DNA of 64,000 bases from CAZFER01 sp964517495 (lineage in GTDB: Bacteria > Hinthialibacterota > Hinthialibacteria > Hinthialibacterales > Hinthialibacteraceae), in the NCBI GenBank assembly GCA_964517495.1, contig CAZFER010000026.1, forward strand, positions 13,677 through 77,676, in the 5' to 3' direction. The notes beneath the pieces were generated by a model. It saw nothing but the letters and a program-made list of their open reading frames with translations. It ran no database searches and had not been told where the DNA came from. The position numbers and the translations under genes were made by a program. This document shows, piece after piece, positions 34,373-43,316 of this stretch. The stretch's first letter is position 1, and each line of letters opens with the position of its first letter.

Positions 34373-34939
34373 TTATGGACCAAAGCGATAGATATCACCG
34401 TCACTGCGTAACCCGTTTGATGCATCAAACCAGACGAGATATTGCTTTTGCGTCGATTCGAAATCCTGGTCAGGTCCATAACTCATGATCGCCCATCCGC
34501 CTTTGCTGTTTTTGATATGAGACATGTTGGGATTATCAAACCAGGTTCCCTGTCGGCGATGGTCCATGGTGTCTGGTCCCCAAAATGGATAGACGGCGTT
34601 TGGAAGTGGATCAGTTTTATTAAAAGCATCGCGAACGCTTGCCGTCATATAAGCAACGGGTGTGGTCAGTCGCAGAAATCGATATTGTCGAGGATTAATA
34701 AATGTATTTGTGCTTGGCCAATAGGTATTGGGGTATGTTCCATGATCAATGGCATACATCTCCAATGCTGTTCCGATAGCCTTCATATCACCTTCGGTCG
34801 CCGCAATCTTGGCCCGCAATTGGGCATTCAAAAAATTGGGCACCGCGATAGCCGCAAGAATACCAATGATGGCGACAACGATGAGTAATTCAATCAAAGT
34901 AAAAGCCTCTTTATTTATGCTGAATAACACTGATAACAT
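34373..34939 (-). CDS. Pseudopilin (prepilin-type N-terminus, SNG C-terminal motif)
   Basis: 188 residues. GGAGGTAA directly before the ATG supports the start. The leader MLSVLFSINKEA is followed by FTLIELLIVVAIIGILAAIA. Next come VPNFLNAQLRAKIAATEGDM and a globular part with MYAIDHGTYPNTYWPSTNT and WGPDTMDHRRQGTWFDN. The end DASNGLRSDGDIYRFGP repeats the shared C-terminal motif, and its last residues almost match those of 29354-29932. It lies 60 nt before the three-LamG gene on the same strand, so the two may be co-transcribed. Its function is as for the other pseudopilins. The prepilin peptidase, ATPase and secretin are not in this window. Confidence 0.9.
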   Translation of the reverse strand: MLSVLFSINKEAFTLIELLIVVAIIGILAAIAVPNFLNAQLRAKIAATEGDMKAIGTALEMYAIDHGTYPNTYWPSTNTFINPRQYRFLRLTTPVAYMTASVRDAFNKTDPLPNAVYPFWGPDTMDHRRQGTWFDNPNMSHIKNSKGGWAIMSYGPDQDFESTQKQYLVWFDASNGLRSDGDIYRFGP

Positions 34940-34966
34940 TTACCTCCAGAAAGTCCTCTTTGTGTA

Positions 34967-35156
34967 AGTGGTCAGCCATTTGAAGCCCCATTCCCCCACC
35001 AAGACTGGAAGGGGCTAGGGGAGGGTTGATAAGAAAACGGTGAGCAAAATCCTTAAACCTCCTCCAAACTTCCACCATTTCTTTGGAGGAGAAATAGTGC
35101 GTCCGTTTATAAGTTTACACTTTCTTTTTCTTTCCACTTTCTATGGCTGACACGTA
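34967..35156. mobile_element. Short relic bounded by inverted GTCAGCCAT ends
   Basis: GTCAGCCAT occurs at 34971-34979 and in inverted form (ATGGCTGAC) at 35144-35152. The interior (~170 bp) encodes no transposase. It includes a 10-bp inverted repeat, CTCCTCCAAA (35059-35068) against TTTGGAGGAG (35082-35091), which on the minus strand could also end the ABC importer transcript. The right end matches 2340-2365 at 23 of 26 positions. This resembles a decayed insertion sequence or a small non-autonomous element. The family is unknown and no flanking target duplication was established. Confidence 0.45.
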
Positions 35157-35233
35157 ATCTTATTTTACCCTATAGTAAATTGGTCTCGTGTCAAGATAAA
35201 TTTGTTTCTTATATATTTATAGACATTATTTTA

Positions 35234-36244
35234 TTATGTTTTTTTCAAGAGGATTCTAATGAAAATAGGTCCTCCAACCAGAGCCGTTATGATTCCAACC
35301 GGCATCTCCCGGGGAGAAAGAAGAGTTCGGGCGAAGGTATCGCAAATTACCAAAAAGGCGCCACCAAGGAAAAAACATCCTGGCAAGACAATACGCTGAT
35401 CAAAACCAACCAACCGCCGAACCGCATGGGGGACAATTAAGCCCACAAATCCTATTGGGCCAGATAAAGAAACCACGGCAGCAGTCGATAAACCTCCACC
35501 GAAGAACACTCGCCGCTGTACCGAACCAACATCAACGCCATGCCCTGCGGCCAATTCTTCACCCATTGAGAGATGGTTCATCTCCAGCATACAGGAAAAC
35601 ATCATGGCCAGTCCGGGTAATAAGAGCGGGAATAACATGGAAAGTTGATTATATCCATCCACCTCAAGCCCCCCCATTAGCCAACGGCTCATTAAAACCA
35701 GATAATGCGGGCTGGCAACATATTGCAAACACAGAATAAAACCCGCTGAAATGATGGAAATGGTGATACCAGCCAACAAAAGGGTATGTACAGCCAATCC
35801 TTGAGGACGGCGTGAGATGGCATATAAAAACGATAGAGAAGCAGAAGCTCCCAGTAAGGAAAACAACTGAACCGTCGAAAACGGTCCCCAGGACTGCAAA
35901 AAGCCAGGAATAACAATCGCCGTCACAGCCCCCACTGATGCCCCGCCTGTTACCCCCAACGTATAAGGCTCTGCCAATGGATTGTGTAAAACAATCTGAA
36001 AACACGCTCCAACCACAGCCAAAGTTCCACCAACAAACGCCGCCAATAATACCCTGGGAATTCGCTGATAAATCAGGATATCCGCATTCACATCAGGATC
36101 GCCGTTATAAAAGGTCAGGAATGCTGATTTTATATTGATGGATTCCCCCCCGATAAAAGGTGCGAGAAAAACCACCAAAAGAAATGGTAATAAAAAGAAA
36201 ACGAGATAAACACGATATGTATGAGAGGTCAATGTTTTACTCAC
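35234..36244 (-). CDS. FecCD/BtuC family ABC transporter permease
   Basis: Membrane subunit of an importer for vitamin B12, iron-siderophore or haem. 336 residues, about 9-10 helices. It shows the family's IYQRIPRVLLAAFVGGTLAV, NPLAEPYTLGVTGGASVGAV and near the C-terminus SGPIGFVGLIVPHAVRRLVG. FARTLLSPREMPVGIITALV and G-G-P-I-F complete the pattern. The start codon is GTG directly after the TGA of the ATPase gene, so translation is coupled. It is the third gene of the binding protein - ATPase - permease operon. The substrate is not settled by the sequence. Confidence 0.95.
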   Translation of the reverse strand: MSKTLTSHTYRVYLVFFLLPFLLVVFLAPFIGGESINIKSAFLTFYNGDPDVNADILIYQRIPRVLLAAFVGGTLAVVGACFQIVLHNPLAEPYTLGVTGGASVGAVTAIVIPGFLQSWGPFSTVQLFSLLGASASLSFLYAISRRPQGLAVHTLLLAGITISIISAGFILCLQYVASPHYLVLMSRWLMGGLEVDGYNQLSMLFPLLLPGLAMMFSCMLEMNHLSMGEELAAGHGVDVGSVQRRVFFGGGLSTAAVVSLSGPIGFVGLIVPHAVRRLVGFDQRIVLPGCFFLGGAFLVICDTFARTLLSPREMPVGIITALVGGPIFIRILLKKT

Positions 36245-37054
36245 TCAACCTAATCCTTTCGTGTTCGGAACCAACATCGGATATCCATTAACCGGATGGG
36301 TTGACAGTAAAACACGCTCCCCATAAATGCGATGAATTGTTTCCGGGGTTAATACTTCTTCCGGTTTGCCTTCTTTTATAATGCGACCTTGATCAAATAA
36401 CAAAAGCTGACACCCATAAATTGACGCCAAATTGACGTCATGGGTTACCACGATGACTCCAATTTCTCTGGAAACCAGGTCTTTAAGCAAATCAAAGAAC
36501 CGAACCTGATGATGTAAATCCAATGATGAGGTGGGTTCGTCCAACAATAATATAGAAGGTTCCTGAGCCAGCACCGACGCAAGAAAGACACGTTGCCGTT
36601 CCCCACCTGAGAGATGGGATATTCGACGCTGTTCAAAACAATCAATTTCAGTCAAAACCATGCTCTCTTTTACGACCTCTATATCATGATCCGTTAAAAA
36701 ACCACCACTATTCAAATGAGGATAACGCCCCATGGCCACAATATTCAGGACAGACATATCAAATTCGCACGAAGCATTTTGAGGAAGATAACCCAAAACC
36801 TGCGCAATTTTTCTCCGTTGAATTCGGTTGATGTTGCTTTCACCTAATTTAACCTCACCACCTAATGGAGAAAGTACACCTGCAGCAATACGTAAAAAAG
36901 TGCTCTTTCCTGAACCATTCAATCCGATAACGGCAACAATTTCGCCCGGAAATAGACAAAAATGACTTACATTCAGTTGCCAATAAGAATCAAGATAGGA
37001 GTGTTTTATATTTGATAAGGTTAAGCAATCAAAAGGCTTATGGTCTTTTTGCAT
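36245..37054 (-). CDS. ABC importer ATPase, FecE/BtuD type
   Basis: 269 residues. Walker A is GLNGSGKST (44-52), signature LSGGERQRV (148-156) and Walker B ILLLDEPTSSLD (about 168-179). The Q-loop is GYLPQNAS. The gene starts 17 nt inside the binding protein gene and ends directly against the GTG of the permease gene, so all three are translationally coupled. NPVNGYPMLVPN near the C-terminus is a typical FecE/BtuD-like end. It powers uptake of the ligand recognised by the binding protein. Confidence 0.96.
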   Translation of the reverse strand: MQKDHKPFDCLTLSNIKHSYLDSYWQLNVSHFCLFPGEIVAVIGLNGSGKSTFLRIAAGVLSPLGGEVKLGESNINRIQRRKIAQVLGYLPQNASCEFDMSVLNIVAMGRYPHLNSGGFLTDHDIEVVKESMVLTEIDCFEQRRISHLSGGERQRVFLASVLAQEPSILLLDEPTSSLDLHHQVRFFDLLKDLVSREIGVIVVTHDVNLASIYGCQLLLFDQGRIIKEGKPEEVLTPETIHRIYGERVLLSTHPVNGYPMLVPNTKGLG

Positions 37055-37952
37055 GGATTAGCTCGTAAAATCGTTGCGCAGTTAAACCCATTCGAGGTCC
37101 AGGAATCATTATATAATCATTTGTCACGGAGTATACACGGCCATTGGCAACGGCAGGCAGGTTGGGCATCGCTTGCCAATCCGATAAATTCTGCTCTATC
37201 GATCCTGACATTGACGCGTTATTGGGGAATAATTCAATAATAACATCCGGGACGCGTTTCAAAAGTGACTCCTTCGAAACTTGAGGATAGGCTCCCTCAA
37301 TATCTTCATAAATATTCCGTCCTCCAGCAATTTCCAGCAAATCATTTAAAAATGTATCATTATTAATAGTATATAAACCCGTCAGAGATCCTCCTCGGCG
37401 GCCAATACATAGAAAAACGTTGGGGGTAACTTCTTTTTCTTGAGATAGTTTATTGATTTTACCAAGTTGGTCATTAATATTCTGCATGAGTTTAACTGCT
37501 TTTTCCTGGCAATTTAAAACATCACCAATTTTAATAATATCATTAAAGACACTCTCAAGATTCGCCATATCAACCCGCAAATAAGGAATATTCTTTTGTT
37601 TGCATAACGTGGTTACTGCCTCCATTTCACCCAAAACTATAATTAAATCAGGCTTTAAGGTTACGATACGTTCTAAATTTGGATTAATGATCCCCCCTAT
37701 TTCTTCAATGCGCGCGGCTTCTGGGGGATAGGTGGTAAAATCACTCACACCTACGACTTTGTCTCCCTGATCCAATGCAAACACAACTTCTACAATAGAT
37801 GGCGCTGCACAAATAATCCGTTGTGGGGTATCAGCCGTGTCCTTTTTTGAGATGTTTTCGTTTGGACGTTGAGTACCAATCATCCAAAAAAGCGATGAAA
37901 TCATCACTCCGATCGCAAAACAAGCAATCCAAAGAAGATGTTCTTTCTTCAT
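37038..37952 (-). CDS. Periplasmic substrate-binding protein, BtuF/FecB-like
   Basis: 304 residues with an N-terminal hydrophobic segment (LLWIACFAIGVMISSLFW) that may be a signal peptide or anchor; no lipobox is visible. RIICAAPSIVEVVFALDQGD, VVGVSDFTTYPPEAA and NLERIVTLKPDLIIVLG match the first lobe of class III (metal, B12 and siderophore) binding proteins. The hinge helix and second lobe follow, with LCIGRRGGSLTGLYTINNDT and FLNDLLEIAGGRNIY. It is the first gene of the importer operon. Ligand identity (corrinoid, haem or siderophore) cannot be read from the sequence, although the BtuF-like first lobe favours a corrinoid. Confidence 0.92.
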   Translation of the reverse strand: MKKEHLLWIACFAIGVMISSLFWMIGTQRPNENISKKDTADTPQRIICAAPSIVEVVFALDQGDKVVGVSDFTTYPPEAARIEEIGGIINPNLERIVTLKPDLIIVLGEMEAVTTLCKQKNIPYLRVDMANLESVFNDIIKIGDVLNCQEKAVKLMQNINDQLGKINKLSQEKEVTPNVFLCIGRRGGSLTGLYTINNDTFLNDLLEIAGGRNIYEDIEGAYPQVSKESLLKRVPDVIIELFPNNASMSGSIEQNLSDWQAMPNLPAVANGRVYSVTNDYIMIPGPRMGLTAQRFYELIHAKRP

Positions 37953-38089
37953 ATCTTTAAAAATCCGTTAGATAGAATCAATAGAATAATGAAAAATTGT
38001 TTTGGAAGGCATTATAAGAACATTACAATGTCCGTATAAGTTCCAGGGAATTGTATTTGGTGGGAGACAGATATAGAACCCGGCATATC

Positions 38090-38107
38090 TCACGTGGAAT
38101 TACGTGA
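38090..38107. promoter_or_regulatory. Palindrome upstream of the importer operon
   Basis: TCACGT (38090-38095) and ACGTGA (38102-38107) are perfect inverted 6-mers around GGAATT. They lie 138-155 nt upstream of the binding protein start and close to the stop of the receiver gene. They could be a regulator site. I searched this leader for the conserved B12-box and other cobalamin riboswitch elements and saw none. Confidence 0.35.
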
Positions 38108-38158
38108 AGGTTTACAGGTTTGCTTAAATTCAGATAATCCTCTATAAGTACGCCAAAA

Positions 38159-38548
38159 CTATAAGTTTATGGTTGTTTCTTCTGCGTGATTGTGAATCAT
38201 GCGAGTGGAATCAATCAGAGCTTGCAGAGGAAACGGTTTGCGTAAAAATTTTGCGTTAGGATCTTTATCAAACTCTGTATAATTTTCTGCAGGAAACGAG
38301 CTGGAAACCACAAAAGGAATCATGGGAGACCGTTCACGAATTTTCCGGAAGATTTTCCAGCCGAAATCATTGCGTAAATTTATATCGGAGAAGATATAAT
38401 CGATATCGTTTTCGCGTTCCAAAAAGATACTCCAAGCCTCGTCTTCCGATTCAGCTTCAATGGTTTCAAAATTCTGTGATTGAAGCACATCAACCACAAA
38501 AGATCGAACAAATGGATCATCATCAATTACTAGTGCAAAAGGTTTCAT
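38159..38548 (-). CDS. Single-domain response regulator (receiver only)
   Basis: Start set at 38548 because AGAGGG lies 7 nt upstream; the frame extends 20 codons further without support. The 129-residue product is a CheY-like receiver: ALVIDDDPFVRSF (acidic triad), phosphoacceptor D55 in YIFSDINL, and the Lys of FLRKPF near the C-terminus. There is no output domain. Homologues serve as phosphorelay or kinase-controlled adaptors. It is on the same strand as the hybrid kinase (39180-40538), which ends 631 nt upstream, so a functional pair is possible but unproven. The sequence downstream leads into the importer operon after about 200 nt. Confidence 0.92.
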   Translation of the reverse strand: MKPFALVIDDDPFVRSFVVDVLQSQNFETIEAESEDEAWSIFLERENDIDYIFSDINLRNDFGWKIFRKIRERSPMIPFVVSSSFPAENYTEFDKDPNAKFLRKPFPLQALIDSTRMIHNHAEETTINL

Positions 38549-39179
38549 GTTAATCCCTCTTCCCAGCAAAAATGAGTGGCCCCTGACCTGGATAGCATTA
38601 TATAACAATATTTTACCATTACCCGGTATTTTTGCAATGAAATTTTGTAGGTTTCCTGCATCGAGAATCGCCCTATTTTATTTACATCATAAATATGGTC
38701 TATTATGAGGCCATCTTACTACGCTACTCGTATAAAGTAAAGAGCTTTCATTAAATTTTTAATATTTTTTTCATCGGTTAGATGAATAAAAAGTCAATTT
38801 CTCTTCGAATATATTCACTTTTATCGGCAATAAGCATTTTCTTCTTTATGGGAAATAATACCAAATAAAAATTATTTGGTATTGTAATATACTATGCATA
38901 TGGAACGAATTAATGCATATTTTGACGACGTATGACAGTCAATAAGTAAAATTTTATTACCATACATCAAATTTGAGAAGTTTGAATAAGATCAACCCTC
39001 ATATAGCTATAATTGATTGGTTATATTAATGCTTAAAGTATTATCTAACTCTTGTAATCAAAGAATTTGAGCAAAAAAATTTTACACCAAAATCGAAACC
39101 ACAACAAAAAAACGATACGTTAGTACCTAAAATACATAAACTTAGATAACAAGAGCATTCTAAAGATCAACGATTGATA
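38549..39179. other. 631-bp AT-rich gap with one long AT hairpin
   Basis: Between the hybrid kinase and the receiver gene. The only structure is an 11-bp perfect inverted repeat: AATACCAAATA at 38857-38867 and TATTTGGTATT at 38873-38883. No ORF of interest, RNA gene or repeat was recognised. The composition is more AT-rich than its surroundings, and no decayed coding frame could be read in it. Confidence 0.5.
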
Positions 39180-40538
39180 TTATGCGTGATGGGCTTGAAT
39201 TAGACAAGGGATAGGAATGACCGATTCAAGAGATTGGGTTAAATTTTGGGTGGTGTAATCCCCTTTTCGTATAATCGTGGCTCCCTGATTTTCCAATAAT
39301 TCGACGTCCCTGGGGGACAAATCTTTTCCGGTTATGACTACAATTTTTACTTTCTCTCCCCATAGTTCGCGGCAATATTGCACCACTCTTTCACCATTAA
39401 TCTGGGGCATTAATAAATCAACAAGCAGATAATCGGGACAGGATTGGGCAAGATTGATCATTGCATGCATGCCGCTGTACGCTTTGATCACCCGATAGTG
39501 CCCCCGATTTTCAAGAAATTCTGTCAAAATCTCTACAGTATAAGGATCATCATCCACAATTAATACGCTTTGATTGGCGTTAAATGCAATGGATTCAGTC
39601 TGTTTATCGTCAGAGTCTTTATTGATAGTTAACGGAATTGAGGAATCTCCCTTTAATTCAGCCTGTTCATCACGTTTCTTCTCCTGGTGGGATAAATCAG
39701 GAATTGATAAAAAGAATGTAGAACCTTGATTTGGTTGACTTTGCAATTCGATCTGAATGTGCAAAAGGTCCGCTAATTTTCTGACAATGGCTAGCCCAAG
39801 GCCAGCCCCTTGATGCCTTCGGGACAAATACGCTTCTCCCTGTCGGAAAAGTTCAAATATTTGCTCACGTTTCTCTTCTTCAATACCGGGGCCTGTGTCA
39901 GAAATAGTGATCTGCCCACCATTCTCATCCGCTTGAATATCAATCTTTACCTTACCTTCGTAGGTGAATTTTAATGCATTGGAAATAAGCTGGCGGATTA
40001 ATTCACGTAATTTGGATGCATCTGTTTCGACTTCCACCCCTTTGAATGGATGAGTAAGTTCAATCCCAATTCCCTTTTCCTCAGCCACGGCATGATAATC
40101 TTCCAGTATTTCCTTTACCAACGTTACCAAATCCGCTTTTTCATGAAATACTGAAATCATCCCCGCTTCCAGCCGCGAAAGATCAAGTAATTGATTTATA
40201 AGGGTTAAAAGCCGTGTGGCATTGCGGTCAACACGTTGAATGGCTCGAATCTGCTTCTCGTTCAAACCACCATAAACACCTTCTTCAAGTAATGAATTAT
40301 ATCCAATGATGGAATTAAGGGGGGTTCTGAGCTCATGAGAAATGGTGGCAAGAAATTCAATACGGAGTTGTTCAGCCTCTTTTAATCGGTCATACTTGTC
40401 TGAAATTTCTGCGGCGCGCTTTTCCGCTTCCGCCAATAATGACTGGCAATCCATTGAATTAACGAGAAATTGGGCATGATCGATGTTTCCCGCTAATACA
40501 GACTCTTTTAATTGATTAAAAAGATTAACAGCATCCAT
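39180..40538 (-). CDS. Soluble hybrid histidine kinase with C-terminal receiver
   Basis: 452 residues with no membrane segment and no PAS or other sensor domain. Residues 1-60 form a coiled-coil-like linker. The H-box is FLATISHELRTPLNSIIGYN (His68). The ATPase domain has LRELIRQLISNALKFT (N box), SDTGPGIEEE (G1) and GAGLGLAIVRKLADLL (G2). A linker (about 285-312) precedes a receiver that starts with VLIVDDDPYTVEILTEFLEN and carries its Asp in YLLVDLLMPQINGE. Its input probably comes from another protein through the N-terminal coil. A lone receiver is encoded downstream on the same strand. Confidence 0.94.
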   Translation of the reverse strand: MDAVNLFNQLKESVLAGNIDHAQFLVNSMDCQSLLAEAEKRAAEISDKYDRLKEAEQLRIEFLATISHELRTPLNSIIGYNSLLEEGVYGGLNEKQIRAIQRVDRNATRLLTLINQLLDLSRLEAGMISVFHEKADLVTLVKEILEDYHAVAEEKGIGIELTHPFKGVEVETDASKLRELIRQLISNALKFTYEGKVKIDIQADENGGQITISDTGPGIEEEKREQIFELFRQGEAYLSRRHQGAGLGLAIVRKLADLLHIQIELQSQPNQGSTFFLSIPDLSHQEKKRDEQAELKGDSSIPLTINKDSDDKQTESIAFNANQSVLIVDDDPYTVEILTEFLENRGHYRVIKAYSGMHAMINLAQSCPDYLLVDLLMPQINGERVVQYCRELWGEKVKIVVITGKDLSPRDVELLENQGATIIRKGDYTTQNLTQSLESVIPIPCLIQAHHA

Positions 40539-40678
40539 AATGAGTTCAATTTAATAAAAATACCAATAGATTCATTCTATTATTTTCAGTATATCCTCTT
40601 CTCGCATCGAATCAAAAGCAATGATAATAAAATCATTCATGGAATCCAAGTCATAGACCTTTCACAGGATAGAATAAT

Positions 40679-42958
40679 TCAAGAAGGACGGCGGAATTCA
40701 AAGTAATCAAATGCACTTTTGATTTCATTTTTCATATTTTTGTAATCACGAAGCTGCAAATCGGGATCCTGTTCATAGATTTTCAGTGAGAATTCATGGG
40801 CTTGTTGCAAGATATGGTTATCATGAGCAGGATCAGCCAAGCGAAATTTAAGATGACCACTCTGGCGTCTTCCAAATTGATCTCCTGGTCCCCGGAATTC
40901 GAGATCCTTATCCGCGATTTCGAATCCATCCCGGGTTTTTTCCATCACTTTCATTCGCTCTTTCGCCGTAATTGAAATCTTTTTCGAGGTAACTAATATA
41001 CAATATGATTTCAAACGTCCTCGTCCAACCCTTCCCCGCAATTGATGCAATTGAGCCAAGCCAAATCGATCCGCTCCCAAAATGACCATAATGGTGGCAT
41101 TGGGAAGATCCACTCCAACCTCAATCACGGTGGTGGCGACAACAATATCCACCTCTCCCCTGCGGAGTTTATCCATCAGCTCATTTTTCAACTCTGATCC
41201 ATGCTTCCCATGAAGCAAAACTATCCTGCGATGAGGTAAAAATTCTTTCACAAGCCGCTCAAAGGCCTGTTCAGTTGATGGGAGATGGGGTGAATTCTCT
41301 GACGGTTCGATTATTGGGCATACAACATAAGCTTGTTCTCCACGCTCTATCGCTTCATCCACAAACTGCCACACTTTATCTTCTTTATCCCATTGGGTCC
41401 AACGGGTTTTGAGAGGAGGGCGGTTTGGAGGTAGCGAGGCAATAACCGAGACATCCATATCTCCAAATAGGGTGAGGGACAATGTACGAGGAATAGGGGT
41501 TGCCGTTGCGACCAACAGGTCGGGATAAAGGCCTTTGTCAATTAATTTCTGGCGTTGATCAACACCAAATTTGTGTTGTTCATCGACAACCACCAGTCCT
41601 AAATTGGCAAACCGGACCTGTTCCTGAAAAAGGGCATGGGTTCCGATAATAAATGATGCCTGTCCACTAGCTATGGCTTCTAATGCTTCTTTACGTTCTT
41701 TCGTCTTGGCACTTCCTGTCAATATAACTGTTGTTAAATGAGGCATTTGCTGGGTATATTCCCTGAGCGAGGCAAGATGTTGTTGAGCCAACAATTCAGT
41801 GGGAGCCATCATTGCGGCTTGCCGTCCGCCAGCCGCTGCCAGCATCATGGCATAAAAAGAAACCACCGTTTTTCCGGAACCGACATCTCCCTGCAACAGG
41901 CGATTCATAGGAGTGCTTGAAACCATATCTTTTTCAATTTCACGGCACACTTTCTTTTGATCATTCGTCATCGAAAAAGGTAACTGTTTAATAAACAGTG
42001 CTGGCAAAGCAAGGGGATCATTCGCCGGCAAATCTCCTGCATGCTCTTCCCACGGCTCCGGTTTTGGGGCTGGATGGTCAATCCCCGTTTGCTTTTCAAC
42101 ATGACCTTTAAACCGGCGAAGTATAAACTGATGAAGGAAAAATTCTTCGAACACCAATCGCTGGCGTGCTTTTTCCCATATTGAATTTGGTTCACCCGCG
42201 GCTATTCGTAATGCAAATGATTCATCTGACTTATTATCCTGTTCAAAAAGTTCTCCTTGTAAGTCAATTGTATCAGATGGTGCCCCCTCATGCGGTTTGG
42301 GAAAATGAAGGATTCGAAACGCTTCAAATCGTTGTGGAAAGCTGTACTCCTCCAGTATGGTCTGTGGAAATATTTCCCAACACTGGCTCGCAAAACGCTC
42401 AAATGCTTTTTGCACAATCAAACGCATTACTCCCTGCGTTAATCCCTCACTGAGAGAATAAATGGGAACAATTCCACTGCCACTCCCTTGTTCTGCATCC
42501 ACAACTTGAAACTTTGGTGATGACATTTGAATCATGCCATCATATAAATCAACTTTACCATGAAGAATTAATCGTGTTCCTTCATGAATTTTGTCCATCA
42601 AAAAAGGTTGGTTGAACCATATCGCCAATAATGCTCCAGAACGATCCTGGATCTGAGCCTGTAAAATATAACGCACTTTGCTTTTGAACTTTGGGGTTCT
42701 TTCTTTCAAGGAGGTTACCGTTCCCAGGACAGAAACGGTTTGGCCGGATCGAAGATGTGCGATGGGTACCACATTGTGGTAATCTTCGTATCCTCTAGGC
42801 AAGTGCCAAAACAAATCACGGACTGTTTCAATATTTAATTTCTTTAAAACCCCCGCCCTGCCTGGTCCGACACCAGGGCAAAACTGAATTGGAGTATCCA
42901 ATCCGTCTGAGGTTTTCGTTTCGTTTTTCATTTGAGAAGTTGAATCCAAAATGTTCAT
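40679..42958 (-). CDS. recG: ATP-dependent DNA helicase RecG
   Basis: Branch-migrating helicase that rewinds stalled forks and processes Holliday junctions. 759 residues, normal for RecG. The N-terminal wedge/OB domain begins with FCPGVGPGRAGVLKKLNIET and has DLFWHLPRGYEDY. The helicase core has the Walker A in LLQGDVGSGKTVVSFYAMML, DEQHKFGVDQRQKL (motif II DEQH), TATPIPRTLSLTLFGDMD (motif III) and PPNRPP. The C-terminal half has IEVGVDLPNATIMVILGADR, FGLAQLHQLRGRVGRG and FRGPGDQFGRRQSG. The last region matches the TRG motif area. It is transcribed divergently from the flagellar operon, alone. Confidence 0.97.
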   Translation of the reverse strand: MNILDSTSQMKNETKTSDGLDTPIQFCPGVGPGRAGVLKKLNIETVRDLFWHLPRGYEDYHNVVPIAHLRSGQTVSVLGTVTSLKERTPKFKSKVRYILQAQIQDRSGALLAIWFNQPFLMDKIHEGTRLILHGKVDLYDGMIQMSSPKFQVVDAEQGSGSGIVPIYSLSEGLTQGVMRLIVQKAFERFASQCWEIFPQTILEEYSFPQRFEAFRILHFPKPHEGAPSDTIDLQGELFEQDNKSDESFALRIAAGEPNSIWEKARQRLVFEEFFLHQFILRRFKGHVEKQTGIDHPAPKPEPWEEHAGDLPANDPLALPALFIKQLPFSMTNDQKKVCREIEKDMVSSTPMNRLLQGDVGSGKTVVSFYAMMLAAAGGRQAAMMAPTELLAQQHLASLREYTQQMPHLTTVILTGSAKTKERKEALEAIASGQASFIIGTHALFQEQVRFANLGLVVVDEQHKFGVDQRQKLIDKGLYPDLLVATATPIPRTLSLTLFGDMDVSVIASLPPNRPPLKTRWTQWDKEDKVWQFVDEAIERGEQAYVVCPIIEPSENSPHLPSTEQAFERLVKEFLPHRRIVLLHGKHGSELKNELMDKLRRGEVDIVVATTVIEVGVDLPNATIMVILGADRFGLAQLHQLRGRVGRGRLKSYCILVTSKKISITAKERMKVMEKTRDGFEIADKDLEFRGPGDQFGRRQSGHLKFRLADPAHDNHILQQAHEFSLKIYEQDPDLQLRDYKNMKNEIKSAFDYFEFRRPS

Positions 42959-43005
42959 AACAATAAAATATATATGATTTTATAATGCCTCGGTAATATC
43001 ACGCT

Positions 43006-43076
43006 TGTATCACATTAGTTTGAAATAACAGCCTTTCTATTTATTTATAGCATATTATTAAGAATGATGTGATACA
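43006..43076. repeat. Pair of inverted 10-mers in the recG-fliK divergent region
   Basis: TGTATCACAT (43006-43015) and its exact reverse complement ATGTGATACA (43067-43076) lie 51 nt apart in a 358-bp AT-rich divergent region. They may be a regulator's operator pair or the arms of a large loop. Apart from the sigma-54 promoter at 43217 nothing else is recognisable here. Confidence 0.4.
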
Positions 43077-43216
43077 CATACTACCCAAAAGTCCATACCA
43101 ACACGGCAAGTTTTGCCCCTTTCAGTCAATTTATGAGGAATCCATATCGGCCATTTTGAGTCAAACTTTAGTCTTTTTTTGAGGAATTTTAAACATTTGC
43201 GGAGAATTTTGATCTT

Positions 43217-43232
43217 TGGCACCTGCTTTGCA
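43217..43232 (+). promoter_or_regulatory. Sigma-54 (RpoN) promoter of the flagellar hook operon
   Basis: TGGCAC - CTGCT - TTGCA matches the -24/-12 consensus TGGCAC-N5-TTGCA exactly. The GG of -24 is at 43218-43219 and the GC of -12 at 43230-43231. Transcription would begin near 43243, giving a leader of about 75 nt to fliK. This implies control by an NtrC-type activator, as for middle flagellar genes in several phyla. No activator gene lies in the window. Confidence 0.88.
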
Positions 43233-43316
43233 TGAATCTAAAGCATATTTTGGTGGATATTAAATTAAGAATTCTATTGTGAAAGGGCATGGTTTTCCTA
43301 AACCACGGATGGTAAG

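Noticed and set aside
37953..38158. Possible cobalamin riboswitch before the BtuF-like gene
   Set aside because: No B12-box or GCCACTG-like element seen on the minus strand; only a short palindrome.
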